From: Achatina immaculata
Taxonomy: Eukaryota > Mollusca > Gastropoda > Stylommatophora > Achatinidae
Assembly: GCA_009760885.1 (NCBI GenBank)
Contig: CM019719.1
Coordinates: forward strand, 23,954,084-24,018,083
Direction of reading: 5' to 3'
Length of the DNA: 64,000 nt
Part shown: piece by piece, positions 26,001 to 31,317 of the stretch
Position numbering within the stretch: position 1 is the first letter of the stretch
Layout of the letters: each line of letters opens with the position of its first letter
Translations under genes and position numbers: made by a program
Notes under the pieces: model-generated
The model's input: only the letters and a program-made list of their open reading frames with translations
Told to the model about the DNA's origin: nothing
Database searches by the model: none

Positions 26001-26232
26001 TCTAGTACGGCTGTCCACTTTAGCCAAATTGATCAAACTTTACCAAGGTCCAGACAGTCTCAGCCGCTTAATGAGGGAGTCCTTAAGTTCAGATCCCCTG
26101 GCTCCTATTCTCACAGAATCACACCTGGACGCTTTAGACAGACGAGTTGGTAAAGTGATCAAAGCAATTAGCGACTGTATCAAAAATGGGAGGACATGGC
26201 AGGAAGTTGTTATTGATGACAGAATTAAATAA
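2167..26232 (+). CDS. FAM20C-like secretory-pathway protein kinase, copy A (last eight exons; 5' end outside window)
   Basis: Split gene. Exons 2167-2288, 3299-3377, 8642-8734, 13815-13930, 17484-17653, 24438-24546, 25208-25289 and 25944-26232 join in one frame to 352 codons and a TAA. FAM20 kinases are type II membrane or secreted proteins; FAM20C phosphorylates secreted proteins at S-x-E in the Golgi lumen and is tied to biomineralisation. Seen in order: FKPM with the ATP-binding lysine, [10 protein letters not shown] with the conserved Glu, N-glycosylation sequon NMT, a four-Cys segment (CFIAKC, HC, FCG), a second sequon NTT, catalytic DMDRHEYY, metal-binding DNGRGFG, QCC and a late Cys. 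DNGRGFG favours FAM20C/A over the xylosylkinase FAM20B, and the retained Glu argues against a FAM20A-type pseudokinase. I infer an active kinase. Seven introns, six GT-AG and one GC-AG, all packed with repeats. The N-terminal exons seen in copy B have no counterpart here and must lie upstream. Confidence 0.9.
2498..3129 (+). pseudogene. Non-LTR retrotransposon 3' fragment, family R1, with (GACT)n tail
   Basis: Encodes, with stops and frameshifts, the C-terminal part of an RT-type ORF: FKYL-like start, [24 protein letters not shown] segment, then [19 protein letters not shown] and a final KFRKGHAN. It ends in GACT repeats (3089-3129). The same 3' end recurs at eight other places in the window (called R1 here). 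5'-truncated and inactive. Confidence 0.8.
3130..3298. other. Intron end, nothing recognised
   Basis: AT-rich intron sequence before the acceptor. Confidence 0.4.
3299..3377 (+). CDS. Copy A exon: GGSQLK and FKPM (ATP-binding lysine)
   Basis: Acceptor ATCTACAG ends at 3298; donor GTGAGC follows 3377. The 79-nt exon encodes [20 protein letters not shown] followed by PM. In FAM20C the lysine of FKPM contacts ATP. Same length and phase as the copy B exon at 58765-58843. Confidence 0.9.
3438..3510. repeat. 22-bp tandem repeat, about 3.5 copies
   Basis: Unit TATAAACTACTATCTTCTTG plus TC. The following 3511-4010 has a C-run at 3781-3792 and nothing else recognised. Confidence 0.8.
4015..4151. repeat. 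30-bp minisatellite, left part
   Basis: Units of AAACATACAATAAAACGTGT plus CTATATTCCT. The array resumes at 5255 after a retrotransposon insertion. Confidence 0.85.
4152..5254 (+). pseudogene. Non-LTR retrotransposon, RT palm to 3' end, family R3
   Basis: Starts in the RT domain ([10 protein letters not shown].., [13 protein letters not shown]), has the catalytic motif [11 protein letters not shown] near 4432, [20 protein letters not shown] near 4630, LLYGSECWK near 4800, RWLGHVLRM near 4980, and ends ..[12 protein letters not shown] at 5229 followed by (GA)n. Frameshifts lie near 4290, 4700 and 5085; a 24-bp direct duplication is seen at 5065-5106. The start matches the RTE/CR1-type endonuclease-reverse transcriptases common in molluscs. 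It is 5'-truncated and inactive. Flanks TATTCCTAAAC and TATTACTAAAC look like a target-site duplication with one mismatch. Confidence 0.82.
5255..5515. repeat. 30-bp minisatellite, right part
   Basis: Continuation of the array at 4015, with about 8 units. An apparent Phe/Cys-rich reading frame on the minus strand is a by-product of the repeat. Confidence 0.85.
5516..6098. other. AT-rich intron with nothing recognised
   Basis: Short (AAG)n at 5865-5882 only. Confidence 0.4.
6099..6190. repeat. 23-bp tandem repeat, 4 copies
   Basis: Units of TTTCCTAGACGTGTAC plus ACAAAAG with small changes. The R2 fragment follows directly. Confidence 0.8.
6191..6700 (+). pseudogene. Non-LTR retrotransposon 3' fragment, family R2
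   Basis: One open frame to 6671. [17 protein letters not shown], then [32 protein letters not shown] and [20 protein letters not shown]. It is the C-terminal part of an RT ORF and ends in ATATAAG repeats. Related fragments lie at 11732-11998, 24817-24990 and 28367-28667. 5'-truncated. Confidence 0.8.
6701..8194. other. Intron of copy A, nothing recognised
   Basis: AT-rich; short frames only, none recognised. Confidence 0.4.
8195..8335. repeat. 50-bp tandem repeat, 3 copies
   Basis: Units of AGTTTCAGTATCTGTAACTG followed by GTGAA, CAACACTTTATTCTTGGCTT. 8336-8641 holds nothing else up to the acceptor. Confidence 0.8.
8642..8734 (+). CDS. Copy A exon: [20 protein letters not shown]
   Basis: Acceptor TTTTCAAG ends at 8641. 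The donor is CAG|GTAACA at 8734/8735, and a 27-bp minisatellite starts at that donor and repeats it. The exon encodes the FYFSD and AEIA(S)FHLDR motifs; the Glu corresponds to a catalytic-site residue of FAM20C. Reading past the donor gives an immediate in-frame TAA. Confidence 0.92.
8735..9945. repeat. 27-bp minisatellite starting at the splice donor of the HLDR exon, about 45 copies
   Basis: The unit reads GTAACACAACTTTATCTATG plus TAGGCAG; the first units use ACAG/ACAGCTTTATCC variants. The first base of the array is the first base of the intron, so the donor context CAG|GTAACAC recurs once per unit. The units diverge gradually along the array. Long minus-strand frames of period nine residues (VVLPAYIDK) are by-products. 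Confidence 0.95.
9946..10234. other. Intron with a C-run at 10135-10145, nothing else recognised
   Basis: No gene or repeat family recognised. Confidence 0.4.
10235..10625 (+). pseudogene. Non-LTR retrotransposon 3' fragment, family R5
   Basis: Broken reading: [20 protein letters not shown], then [15 protein letters not shown], a frameshift to [20 protein letters not shown] and a tail of NE/MK-type repeats (GAAAT)n near 10615. It matches the C-terminal end of RTE-type ORFs and is distinct from R1. Confidence 0.65.
10740..11225 (+). pseudogene. Non-LTR retrotransposon 3' fragment, family R1, open frame
   Basis: Open through [80 protein letters not shown] and [10 protein letters not shown], stop at 11212, then (GAAT)n. 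It is 5'-truncated before the RT catalytic motif but little decayed, so recently inserted. Confidence 0.82.
11226..11689. other. Intron, nothing recognised
   Basis: Short frames only. Confidence 0.4.
11732..11998 (-). pseudogene. Non-LTR retrotransposon 3' fragment, family R2, inverted
   Basis: Reverse complement of the R2 end: tail CTTATATCTTATATCC first, then the coding part to [13 protein letters not shown] sequence. The flanking 10-bp direct repeats TAATTCTCAT (11722-11731 and 11999-12008) are a target-site duplication. Confidence 0.82.
12115..12258 (-). pseudogene. Non-LTR retrotransposon 3' fragment, family R3, inverted
   Basis: 144 bp: (CT)n tail, then the reverse complement of the R3 end ([14 protein letters not shown] coding). 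The flanking 11-bp direct repeats TTAATTCTCAT (12104-12114, 12259-12269) are a target-site duplication at the same position of the minisatellite unit as the R2 insertion. Confidence 0.85.
12776..12946. repeat. 33-bp minisatellite, 5 copies
   Basis: Unit AATTAGTGTACAAGTATAAA plus ACTATACACGAAT, nearly perfect. It gives an 11-residue-period minus-strand frame that is not a gene. Confidence 0.93.
12970..13672. mobile_element. Foldback / MITE-like element with long inverted repeats
   Basis: Left arm from ATGTATAAACTAGG through CAGCTTTATTACTTAACGAG, GTTTCGGCGTGAGCC to AAATTCACATGAATCC (about 13115). The right arm (about 13510-13672) is the reverse complement with small differences and an inserted (TG)n at 13564-13586. 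The middle is CT-rich and non-coding. No transposase is seen; it would be non-autonomous. Confidence 0.72.
13815..13930 (+). CDS. Copy A exon: [15 protein letters not shown], with a GC splice donor
   Basis: Acceptor TTTTACAG ends at 13814. The exon encodes [20 protein letters not shown] and ends VYISP plus one base. NMT is a sequon also present in vertebrate FAM20C. The donor is CAG|GCAAGT, a GC-AG intron. The homologous reading ISPAGNTCF is only kept if this GC site is used; the nearest GT, 4 nt on, would shift the frame. Confidence 0.87.
13966..14604 (-). CDS. Unrecognised 212-codon open frame inside a copy A intron
   Basis: Long for this AT-rich DNA, of non-repetitive composition and not a shadow of an exon. 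The conceptual product starts [20 protein letters not shown] and has many Cys and aromatic residues; it has no domain I recognise. No promoter or splice evidence. It could be chance, a fragment of a mobile element, or a small intronic gene. Confidence 0.18.
   Translation of the reverse strand: MVSIMFISYCNTALSAYCFLTNFRFQYGGRANVTADDCAFLYALSACFVGLGVRFGAISTEISARGVTVSCDFQWRMDFPSSYWSLINMADAFRCVIWKTGVEELLRAGRLPTEGICGDVSIHLAQIIFRYCSWTWRDSCAFQKMPLAQAAEKLWDILVCSNAEAVLNLNPNLFSHYFRCSLRYSETYTLPYTQEKQSTRRKHDTQHMMMIK
14605..15535. other. Intron, nothing recognised
   Basis: A-runs at 15142-15153 and 15310-15325; no gene or element recognised. Confidence 0.4.
15536..15670 (+). repeat. GC-rich structured, SINE-like element with A-rich end
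   Basis: AACGAGATG (15536-15544) can pair with CATCTCGTT (15587-15595), and ACCCGGT (15604-15610) with ACCGGGT (15621-15627, 10-nt loop). It ends GAAAAGAAAAAAAA. Much more GC-rich than its surroundings. It might be a SINE or retroposed small RNA; I could not match it to a known family. Confidence 0.35.
15671..16060. other. Intron, nothing recognised
   Basis: No recognisable gene or repeat. Confidence 0.4.
16061..16127. repeat. (TC)n microsatellite
   Basis: Almost pure CT repeat. 16128-16537 holds nothing recognised. Confidence 0.95.
16538..17025 (+). pseudogene. Non-LTR retrotransposon 3' fragment, family R1, open frame
   Basis: Starts [18 protein letters not shown], then [20 protein letters not shown] and so on to RKRHANE at 17016 and (GAAT)n. 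Nearly identical to the copy at 10740-11225 over their shared length. 5'-truncated. Confidence 0.83.
17026..17483. other. Intron, nothing recognised
   Basis: Sequence before the acceptor at 17483. Confidence 0.4.
17484..17653 (+). CDS. Copy A exon: four-cysteine segment and [10 protein letters not shown]
   Basis: Acceptor TTTCCACAG ends at 17483; donor AAG|GTATTT follows 17653. The 170-nt exon encodes [20 protein letters not shown] then [16 protein letters not shown] and [10 protein letters not shown]. The cysteine spacing matches the disulphide-bonded segment of FAM20 kinases, and LEGS-AA is a family hallmark. It ends in phase 0. Confidence 0.9.
17654..18074. other. Intron, nothing recognised
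   Basis: No recognisable gene or repeat. Confidence 0.4.
18075..18370 (+). mobile_element. tRNA-derived SINE, copy 1, with inserted (AC)n
   Basis: The head GGTTATCTGAGTGGTTAGGA resembles an A box and GGACCGGGTTCAGTAC a B box. An (AC)n/(GC)n run at 18133-18193 expands the middle. The body shares AAATGGGTACC, GGGAAGG, GCCAGGC-TG-TACTGACCA and the ACACC-TATCCCTA end with the copy at 21707. The tail is TTTTACCATTTTTTT. Its end directly abuts the Tc1-like element. Confidence 0.72.
18375..19992 (+). mobile_element. Tc1-like DNA transposon (DD34E type), inactivated, with terminal inverted repeats
   Basis: Terminal inverted repeats TACCACTGGGCAAAAGTTAA (left) and the near-complement ending in TTTTGTCCAGTAGTA (right) share GTTAAGGGCCGG; TA flanks both ends. 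The transposase starts at ATG 18737 ([20 protein letters not shown]), with stops near 18854 and 18915 and a frameshift near 19445. Catalytic triad positions are visible: [21 protein letters not shown] and [12 protein letters not shown]. Tc1 transposases cut and paste at TA. This copy cannot make a full protein. Confidence 0.88.
20021..20058. repeat. (ATC)n microsatellite
   Basis: About 12 units just after the Tc1-like element. 20059-20557 holds nothing recognised. Confidence 0.9.
20558..20792 (+). pseudogene. Non-LTR retrotransposon 3' fragment, family R1
   Basis: Starts at [16 protein letters not shown] and has a one-base insertion near 20612, then [20 protein letters not shown] to KFHKGHANK and an ATTAAT tail. 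5'-truncated and broken. Confidence 0.8.
20830..21118. repeat. 35-bp minisatellite, about 8 copies
   Basis: Unit AGAACAATAACTAGACTGGT plus AGAAGTGATGTATAT, mildly diverged. 21119-21588 holds nothing recognised. Confidence 0.9.
21589..21706. repeat. (TATTA)n / (TGTTA)n microsatellite
   Basis: Imperfect 5-bp repeat that served as target for SINE copy 2. Confidence 0.85.
21707..21958 (+). mobile_element. tRNA-derived SINE, copy 2, with 12-bp target-site duplication
   Basis: The head has a tRNA-like A box (GAGTGGCGAAGTGGTTAGTG) and B box (GGGGTCCGAATCC). The body is shared with the copy at 18075. Perfect 12-bp direct repeats TATTATATTAAC flank it (21695-21706, 21959-21970), which fixes both ends and proves retroposition. 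The tail is TTACTTTTACCTTT. Confidence 0.88.
22102..22178 (-). mobile_element. Jockey/CR1-like 3' tail fragment, family R4, inverted
   Basis: Reverse complement of the last ~75 bp of the R4 element (GGGCAGAATGTCAGACGGGC.. to CCCTTTTGAAATAAAGATCA). One of three such tails in 700 bp. 21971-22101 holds nothing else. Confidence 0.78.
22313..22640 (-). mobile_element. Jockey/CR1-like 3' UTR, family R4, inserted into R1
   Basis: 328 bp matching, in reverse, the 3' UTR of the R4 element at 29945-30876, including the CAGACATTCTACAAATATGC stretch. It begins with the (TTGA)n tail. 5'-truncated insertion. Confidence 0.85.
22719..22786 (-). mobile_element. Jockey/CR1-like 3' tail, family R4, inserted into R1
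   Basis: Only the last 68 bp of R4 with (TTGA)n tail; severe 5' truncation. Confidence 0.82.
23257..23301. repeat. (TATTA)n microsatellite
   Basis: About 8 units after the R1 3' end. 23302-24012 holds nothing recognised beyond a short (TG)n near 23915. Confidence 0.85.
24024..24318 (+). pseudogene. Non-LTR retrotransposon 3' fragment, family R3, with target-site duplication
   Basis: Encodes [20 protein letters not shown] to ..[11 protein letters not shown] and a (GA)n tail; matches 4930-5250 closely. Direct repeats ATGAATCCAT (24014-24023 and 24319-24328) are its target-site duplication. Confidence 0.88.
24438..24546 (+). CDS. Copy A exon: [10 protein letters not shown] to [10 protein letters not shown]
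   Basis: Acceptor GTCTTAG ends at 24437; donor G|GTCAGG follows 24546. It encodes [20 protein letters not shown] and then [15 protein letters not shown]. The Cys, the sequon NTT and the DxxV-DFL motif before the catalytic loop match FAM20C. Confidence 0.88.
24612..24702. ncRNA. Near-perfect 38-bp hairpin (possible small-RNA precursor or palindromic MITE)
   Basis: The left arm 24612-24649 and right arm 24663-24700 are reverse complements at 36 of 38 positions. The arms include TTTTGTAGGATTAGACCTCG; the loop is 13 nt. It lies 66 bp after the exon ending at 24546, in the intron before the catalytic-loop exon. Transcription would fold it, but there is no expression evidence. Confidence 0.5.
24817..24990 (+). 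pseudogene. Non-LTR retrotransposon 3' fragment, family R2
   Basis: [20 protein letters not shown], then [20 protein letters not shown], with the tail GGATATAAGATATAAGATAA. 24703-24816 holds nothing. Confidence 0.83.
25208..25289 (+). CDS. Copy A exon: catalytic loop DMDRHEYY and DNGRG
   Basis: Acceptor CAAACAG ends at 25207; donor GG|GTAAGT follows 25289. The 82-nt exon carries [15 protein letters not shown] and PVYDNGRG: the catalytic Asp (DRH) and the metal-binding Asp (DNGRG, the DFG equivalent). Both key residues are intact. Confidence 0.93.
25290..25943. other. Last intron of copy A, (GAA)n at 25600-25618
   Basis: No gene recognised. 24991-25207 likewise holds nothing. Confidence 0.4.
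25944..26232 (+). CDS. Copy A last coding exon: C-lobe and stop
   Basis: Acceptor TATATACAG ends at 25943; TAA ends at 26232. It encodes [19 protein letters not shown], then helical C-lobe sequence with [16 protein letters not shown] and ending [11 protein letters not shown] and a later Cys form conserved disulphides in the family. The protein ends at about the usual FAM20 C-terminus. Confidence 0.92.
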
Positions 26233-26304
26233 CTAAAACTGTTTAAATTGCTTAGTAATGATATTAACTCTACCTGTCCATGCTATGATAACATTTTTTG
26301 TCTC

Positions 26305-26310
26305 AATAAA
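26305..26310 (+). terminator. Poly(A) signal AATAAA of copy A
   Basis: Canonical AATAAA 73 bases after the stop codon of copy A, in AT-rich sequence (TCTCAATAAAACAG). A short 3' UTR is implied; other signals further on cannot be excluded. Confidence 0.55.
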
Positions 26311-26727
26311 ACAGTTCACTCAGAGTACAAGTCAGAGAAATTGATCTCATTGCTTCTTGTTCTTTGGGCGCTCTGGTTCTGGTTACAATCATTTGCTCCT
26401 CAAAAAAAAAAAAAAAGGAGGAATGATTCTTTCTCTGATAGTCTTGTGACAGAGATCCTTCATATTCTGGGGTGACTATCTTCTTTTTCTTGCTCAGAGC
26501 ACACAGTTTGTGGGGGCAGACTGACTTCATCCCTCTAAGTTTTGTCTTGTAGTCACCGCATACTTGGAGTCTTCGCAGTTTTCTTCTGGGACGAGGTTTC
26601 CACTGAGAGTCTTGGAGACTTTTCTGCTGTTTGAGGAAAGTGTTATAGGAAAGGTGATGCCCGAATATCAGTCTTTGAACCATCTTTATCGTTATTTGGA
26701 TACTTCTGAAACTGGTTTTTTTCCCAT
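26311..26727. other. Downstream of copy A, nothing recognised
   Basis: A-run at 26402-26415; short frames only. Confidence 0.4.
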
Positions 26728-26824
26728 GAAAGATTCCCTTGGACTCACCACTCTTCGAAAATGATAAGACAAGACTCTAACATTATAGCCTCTTACAAAA
26801 GTCACCCGCCAAATACTGTCTTTT

Positions 26825-26910
<86 letters not shown>

Positions 26911-27079
26911 CAAGGGAATCTTTATTTTTATGCATATGTACTATGTACGTTTTAATTTATTCTTGTAAATGAATATTTGATGGAGACTTATCAAAAATAA
27001 AAACTGTTTCTATTTGCTGAATTATGTTTTGTCTTTAGTGACTTTTGTAAGAGGCTATTACGTTAATTAGTCTTGTCTT
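26728..27079. repeat. Two interlocked inverted repeats around (AT)n
   Basis: AAAGATTCCCTTGGA (26729-26743) is the exact reverse complement of 26909-26923. AAGACAAGACT..CCTCTTACAAAAGTCAC (26766-26805) matches the reverse complement of 27038-27079 with a 2-bp length difference. The arms overlap rather than nest. (AT)n fills 26826-26908. Possibly a MITE with internal rearrangement. Confidence 0.7.
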
Positions 27080-27629
27080 TGGTTCTGTACGGGAGAGCAG
27101 TGTTTTGTGCACGTCATAGCGTAGGCTGTTACCAAGAAAGACAATGTTTCTAGTTTTTTTTTTTCCTGTGTTTGTGGTGGAACCACTGTTCATTCTTGTT
27201 TACTGCCTGCAACATGATGTTCGCAGCTGTTCCATCAGCATTTTCAGATATGTGATGCTCTTATTATCATCTGCTATCATTAGATCCGTCATCGTTATTT
27301 TCCGCCATTAAAACTTTAATTGAAACGTCGAAGATGCGTTACTCCTGTATGTTGTACCTGTTGTAGCACTTGGGTTCGTGTGAAGCAGGTGTTGTCAGGA
27401 CAGAGTTTATCTTATAAATGATGTTGTCGTCCGTCCGGGATGTGAGATGTTTGTGTCAACAATGTTCGCCTGAGGTCAATTTCCTGTCTCACCTTGATCC
27501 TTCATAAATAATCATTAGAACGAGATACAACTTCACTGAAAAGATATTTTTAAAATGTATAGATTTTCTCTTTGGCCACATTTATATTTTAAAAAAATAA
27601 TTAGACTTTAATATATGTTTATAACTAAC
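27080..27629. other. Intergenic, nothing recognised
   Basis: No recognisable gene or repeat. Confidence 0.4.
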
Positions 27630-27870
27630 CTGACTATCAGATTGTTTGACTATCTGTATGTCTATCTTCTCCTCATCAGCACTGGGAGTTTGACTCTCTG
27701 TTTGTATATCTGTCTTCTTGACAGAAATGGTAGATTGTTTGATCGCCTGTTTGTATATCTGTCTTTTTTTGTATACCTGTCTGTTTGTATATATATGTTT
27801 CTATATCTGTCTGTTTGTATATATATGTTTGTATATCTGTCTGTATATCTGTCTGTTTGTATATCTGTCT
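27630..27870. repeat. TGTCTGTTTGTATAT-type low-complexity repeat
   Basis: Irregular units of CTGTCTGTTTGTATATATAT and variants. It creates Tyr/Leu-rich and Thr/Gln-rich frames that are not genes. Confidence 0.8.
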
Positions 27871-28044
27871 TGTATTTGATAACAATGGCAGACAATAAAA
27901 CCGAGGCCACGTAATCTTCTGATAGTGTAATAGCCATAATTATAGCAAGATCTTTGTAGTTGTAAAAATAACTAAAGCAGTCGCTTCTGTGAAACCTGTC
28001 CACTGCTTCTGTGGAAATATGTACTTTATATTTATTAAGTACCG

Positions 28045-28255
28045 GAAGAAGAAGCATTATTATTATTAGTATTATTAGTCGTAGTAGTATCAGTAATAGT
28101 AGTAATAGTCATAGTAGTAGCAGTGGTAATAGTAGTATTTGTATAATAGTATTATTAATAGAAGTAATGATAATATTAAAGCAGTAGTAGAAGCAGTAGT
28201 AGCGGTACCTCCAATGGTAGTAGTAGTAGTAGTAATAGTAGTAGAAAAAGAAGCA
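28045..28255. repeat. Degenerate (AGT/ATT)n trinucleotide tract
   Basis: TATTATTAGTATTATTAGTC followed by TAGTAGT-rich sequence. Confidence 0.8.
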
Positions 28256-28323
28256 ATCTAGTCCAGTTTAGATAGTCAGAAATTAAGTTACTTTGGTAAT
28301 ACGTTGTGACTGTTTGATAAAAA

Positions 28324-28328
28324 GAAGG

Positions 28329-28368
<40 letters not shown>

Positions 28369-28668
28369 TATATCTTATATCCTTCCCGTGCCGTTAAACG
28401 TCACATAGGGCTCGTAAAGTAGTTCGCCAATTTTTCCTGTCTCCGGCGAGTCTTTCAACCTCATCAAAGGATTTTATGCCTGTTAACTTGGCCTCTCTTA
28501 ATAATGTCCTCTTCAGAGTTTCACGCGGTCTGCCCCTTTTTCTTCGGCCTGTTGTGTTCCACTTGATAGCTTGTTTTGGGATTCTCTGATCATTTCTTCT
28601 CGTCGAGTGACCAACATATGTCCATCTCCTTTTCCTGATCACCCATGAGACTGGTTGTTGTTCAGTCA

Positions 28669-28702
<34 letters not shown>
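28324..28702 (-). pseudogene. Non-LTR retrotransposon 3' fragment, family R2, inside (AT)n
   Basis: The R2 piece 28367-28667 (reverse) is open from [20 protein letters not shown] to TTLRALCDV. It is flanked on both sides by (AT)n (28331-28366, 28668-28702), so it probably landed in an AT microsatellite. Its own tail is ATAAGATATAAGATAT-like. Confidence 0.83.
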
Positions 28703-28705
<3 letters not shown>

Positions 28706-29560
28706 ATATTGATATTGACGTGGCACAATCAACTTAGTGAGCCACATCAGAAAAAAAAGAAAAAAACGAATTTTGGTTATCATCATCTAAAGAGAACAAA
28801 GCAAGATAATGAAATAGGAAATATATCATCTTTTTAAACTAATATAAATAAAAAAAAACAGAATCACTTATGGAAGTAAATTTGCATTTACACCTGTGCT
28901 TCACTTATCATACAAAATCCTTTGACAGATTAAGACATGTAGGCACGATACACACACACACATAAAGAAACATCACATTCACACATATACATATAACACA
29001 TAGAGACAGATATAATCAACTTTACTGTGCTTTGATTTATTGCGTTTCCCAGATATCGCACTTTGTAAAAAAAATATTGATGGCTTAACTTTCAGAATGT
29101 GCCTTCTTTCTCTCGGATTGATTTTAATGGGATCCAGCAAGCATCTTGCTTCAAACTGAATCTTTAAAACAGAAATCCGAGACTGCGTTATTGATTATAA
29201 TAAGATAAGATTTTTACTGATAAGAGTTTTGCTTACTTTGTATGGATGTTCGTTTTGAATATCTTCGTGCGTGTAAATACTTCCTAAGAAACAGCACGGA
29301 ATTCTGCTCTTACAAGATCAAACTACTTTGTCTCTAATCTTGTGGCTGATGGGGATAGAACGAAGAAAACCATTTGTGTTCAGGATGTAGTAATCCACCA
29401 GTCCTTTCTTTCTATCTTTACTTCTATACATCATTAAACATCCTGTGCCGGTATCTTCCCATGACAGAGGACGCAATATCTGGTCAGTGGCTTCTTAGAG
29501 TAAAGGTAAGAATGTTAAATATTTAAACAAAATATATTTAATTTTTTTTTTGCCAGAGAG
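28703..29560. other. Intergenic, nothing recognised
   Basis: Short (AC)n at 28951-28962. No gene recognised. Confidence 0.4.
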
Positions 29561-29605
29561 AGAGAGAGAGCGTGTGTGTGTGTGTTTGTTTGTTTGTTTG
29601 TTTGT
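29561..29605. repeat. (GA)n-(GT)n-(GTTT)n compound microsatellite
   Basis: AGAGAGAGAGAG, GTGTGTGTG and TTTGTTTGTTTG in series. 29606-29892 holds nothing recognised. Confidence 0.85.
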
Positions 29606-29890
29606 TTTACTTGTAAAGAGATTCAATCACCCGATTGTAGTGTTTTCAATTTTTGTTTTTTAGCTCAATCATTCCATTCAAGTTTACTTTTTGTAACCTA
29701 TCATCCGTCCGGCTTCACTGCAGACATTTAAAAAATAGGGTGTGCAGAGAAATAGAATGATTTTTTAAAATACACATAAATAATTTAATATCGTTTCATC
29801 TTGTCTTGATTGTTGATTCTTTCTACTCCTGGTAAATATTGTCATGACGGGCCTGCGTTCTCTGACCCTCACCCATCGGAATTAAAGATA

Positions 29891-29892
<2 letters not shown>

Positions 29893-29944
<52 letters not shown>
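29893..29944. repeat. (CT)n microsatellite
   Basis: Pure CT, directly before the R4 element. Confidence 0.95.
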
Positions 29945-29946
<2 letters not shown>

Positions 29947-30876
29947 AATAAGACACTAGGTCTTATTATTGACCAACATCTGACCTGGAACTCTCATGTG
30001 CAAGGTCTAACAAAACTCATCGCACAAAAAGTATACCAATTAGCTAATATTAAGCACTTCATCGATCAAGACACTAGGAAGACATACTACATATCTCATA
30101 TACAAACACATTTAGACTATTGCTCACAGTTTGGGATGGTTGCTCAGTGTCAAATACAAAGAGGCTTTGCTCACTCCAAAAGCGAGCAATAAAGCTTATT
30201 AGTGACAAAGATCAAGCACAAACAACTAACCATCACAAACGTATCAAAATACTACCTCTTAAGAACAGGTTCCTCTTCAACAAAGCCAAGTTAGTACATC
30301 AAATTCTTTCACGGCAAGCCCCGCCTTATCTATGGAACCTGTTTAAATTTAGCCCAAAGTGCAGCCAACGCTTGAACAACATATGTCTTCCAAAACCTAG
30401 ACTTGATCTTTACAAGAACAGCTTTAGTTATTCTGCTGCTCATCTTTGGAATACCCTCCCATCCTATATAAAAAATATAAATTATACTCCTTCCTACAAC
30501 TACAAGCTTTCTCAATATCTATTTGATGTCGACTACATGCATCCATGAATTATAAAACTTAAAAGTTATCTTAAACTGCTCTTACAGACACCGAATACAA
30601 TTAATTGTTTTCTGAATAGTCCCTAAAATTTTGTTTAATAGATAGTCATTTATAATGTATGTAGTTACTTCTGTACTGAGTGAATGTTTAAGGGTGAAAC
30701 GTAAATGTTATATTTTATTTTATGTCTCTCAGCTTCAATGTTAATTATGTTTGTTATATGAACAGCATATTTGTAGAATGTCTGGAATAGAGTGAAAGAT
30801 GTATGATAAAGGGCAGAATGTCAGACGGGCGTGCGTGCCCAATTCTTAACCCTTTTGAAATAAAGATCAATCAATC
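29945..30876 (+). pseudogene. Jockey/CR1-like non-LTR retrotransposon, C-terminal part and 3' UTR, family R4
   Basis: KTLGLIIDQHLTWNSHVQGL, then a frameshift near 30150, then KRAIKLISDKDQAQTTNHHK, LPLKNRFLFNKAKLVHQIL, APPYLWNLFKF and YSAAHLWNTLPSYIKNI; stop at 30548. Such sequence ends the RT ORF of jockey/CR1/Rex-type elements. The 3' UTR 30549-30860 ends AATAAAGATCAATCAATCA. The RT catalytic part is missing, so the copy is dead. It supplied the family recognised at 22102, 22313 and 22719. Confidence 0.82.
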
Positions 30877-30877
30877 A

Positions 30878-30987
<110 letters not shown>

Positions 30988-31317
30988 CCTTTCTGTGTGT
31001 ATTAAACAACTCGGTTTTTATATGTTATTAAAATAAATGTTTTTCATATGTCACTGGTATATGTTACTCATCGTGTATTTACGAACTATTTCGAGCACAA
31101 GGAAATAAGCCAGAAGTTGTTCCTGATGGAAGCGTTCCCCATCCACATCTCTAACCGTGCCGCAGTTGTCGGGGAAGAAATCCAAGTGGTGGGAATGGAG
31201 ACAATGCAGACTTTACTAGCATGCTGCAGCCAAGTTTGTGATACAACGACAACATATTCTCAAATAGTTTTTGTAGTTTTCTCTCTTGATATTTCAAAGG
31301 AACTTAGCTGACACTAG

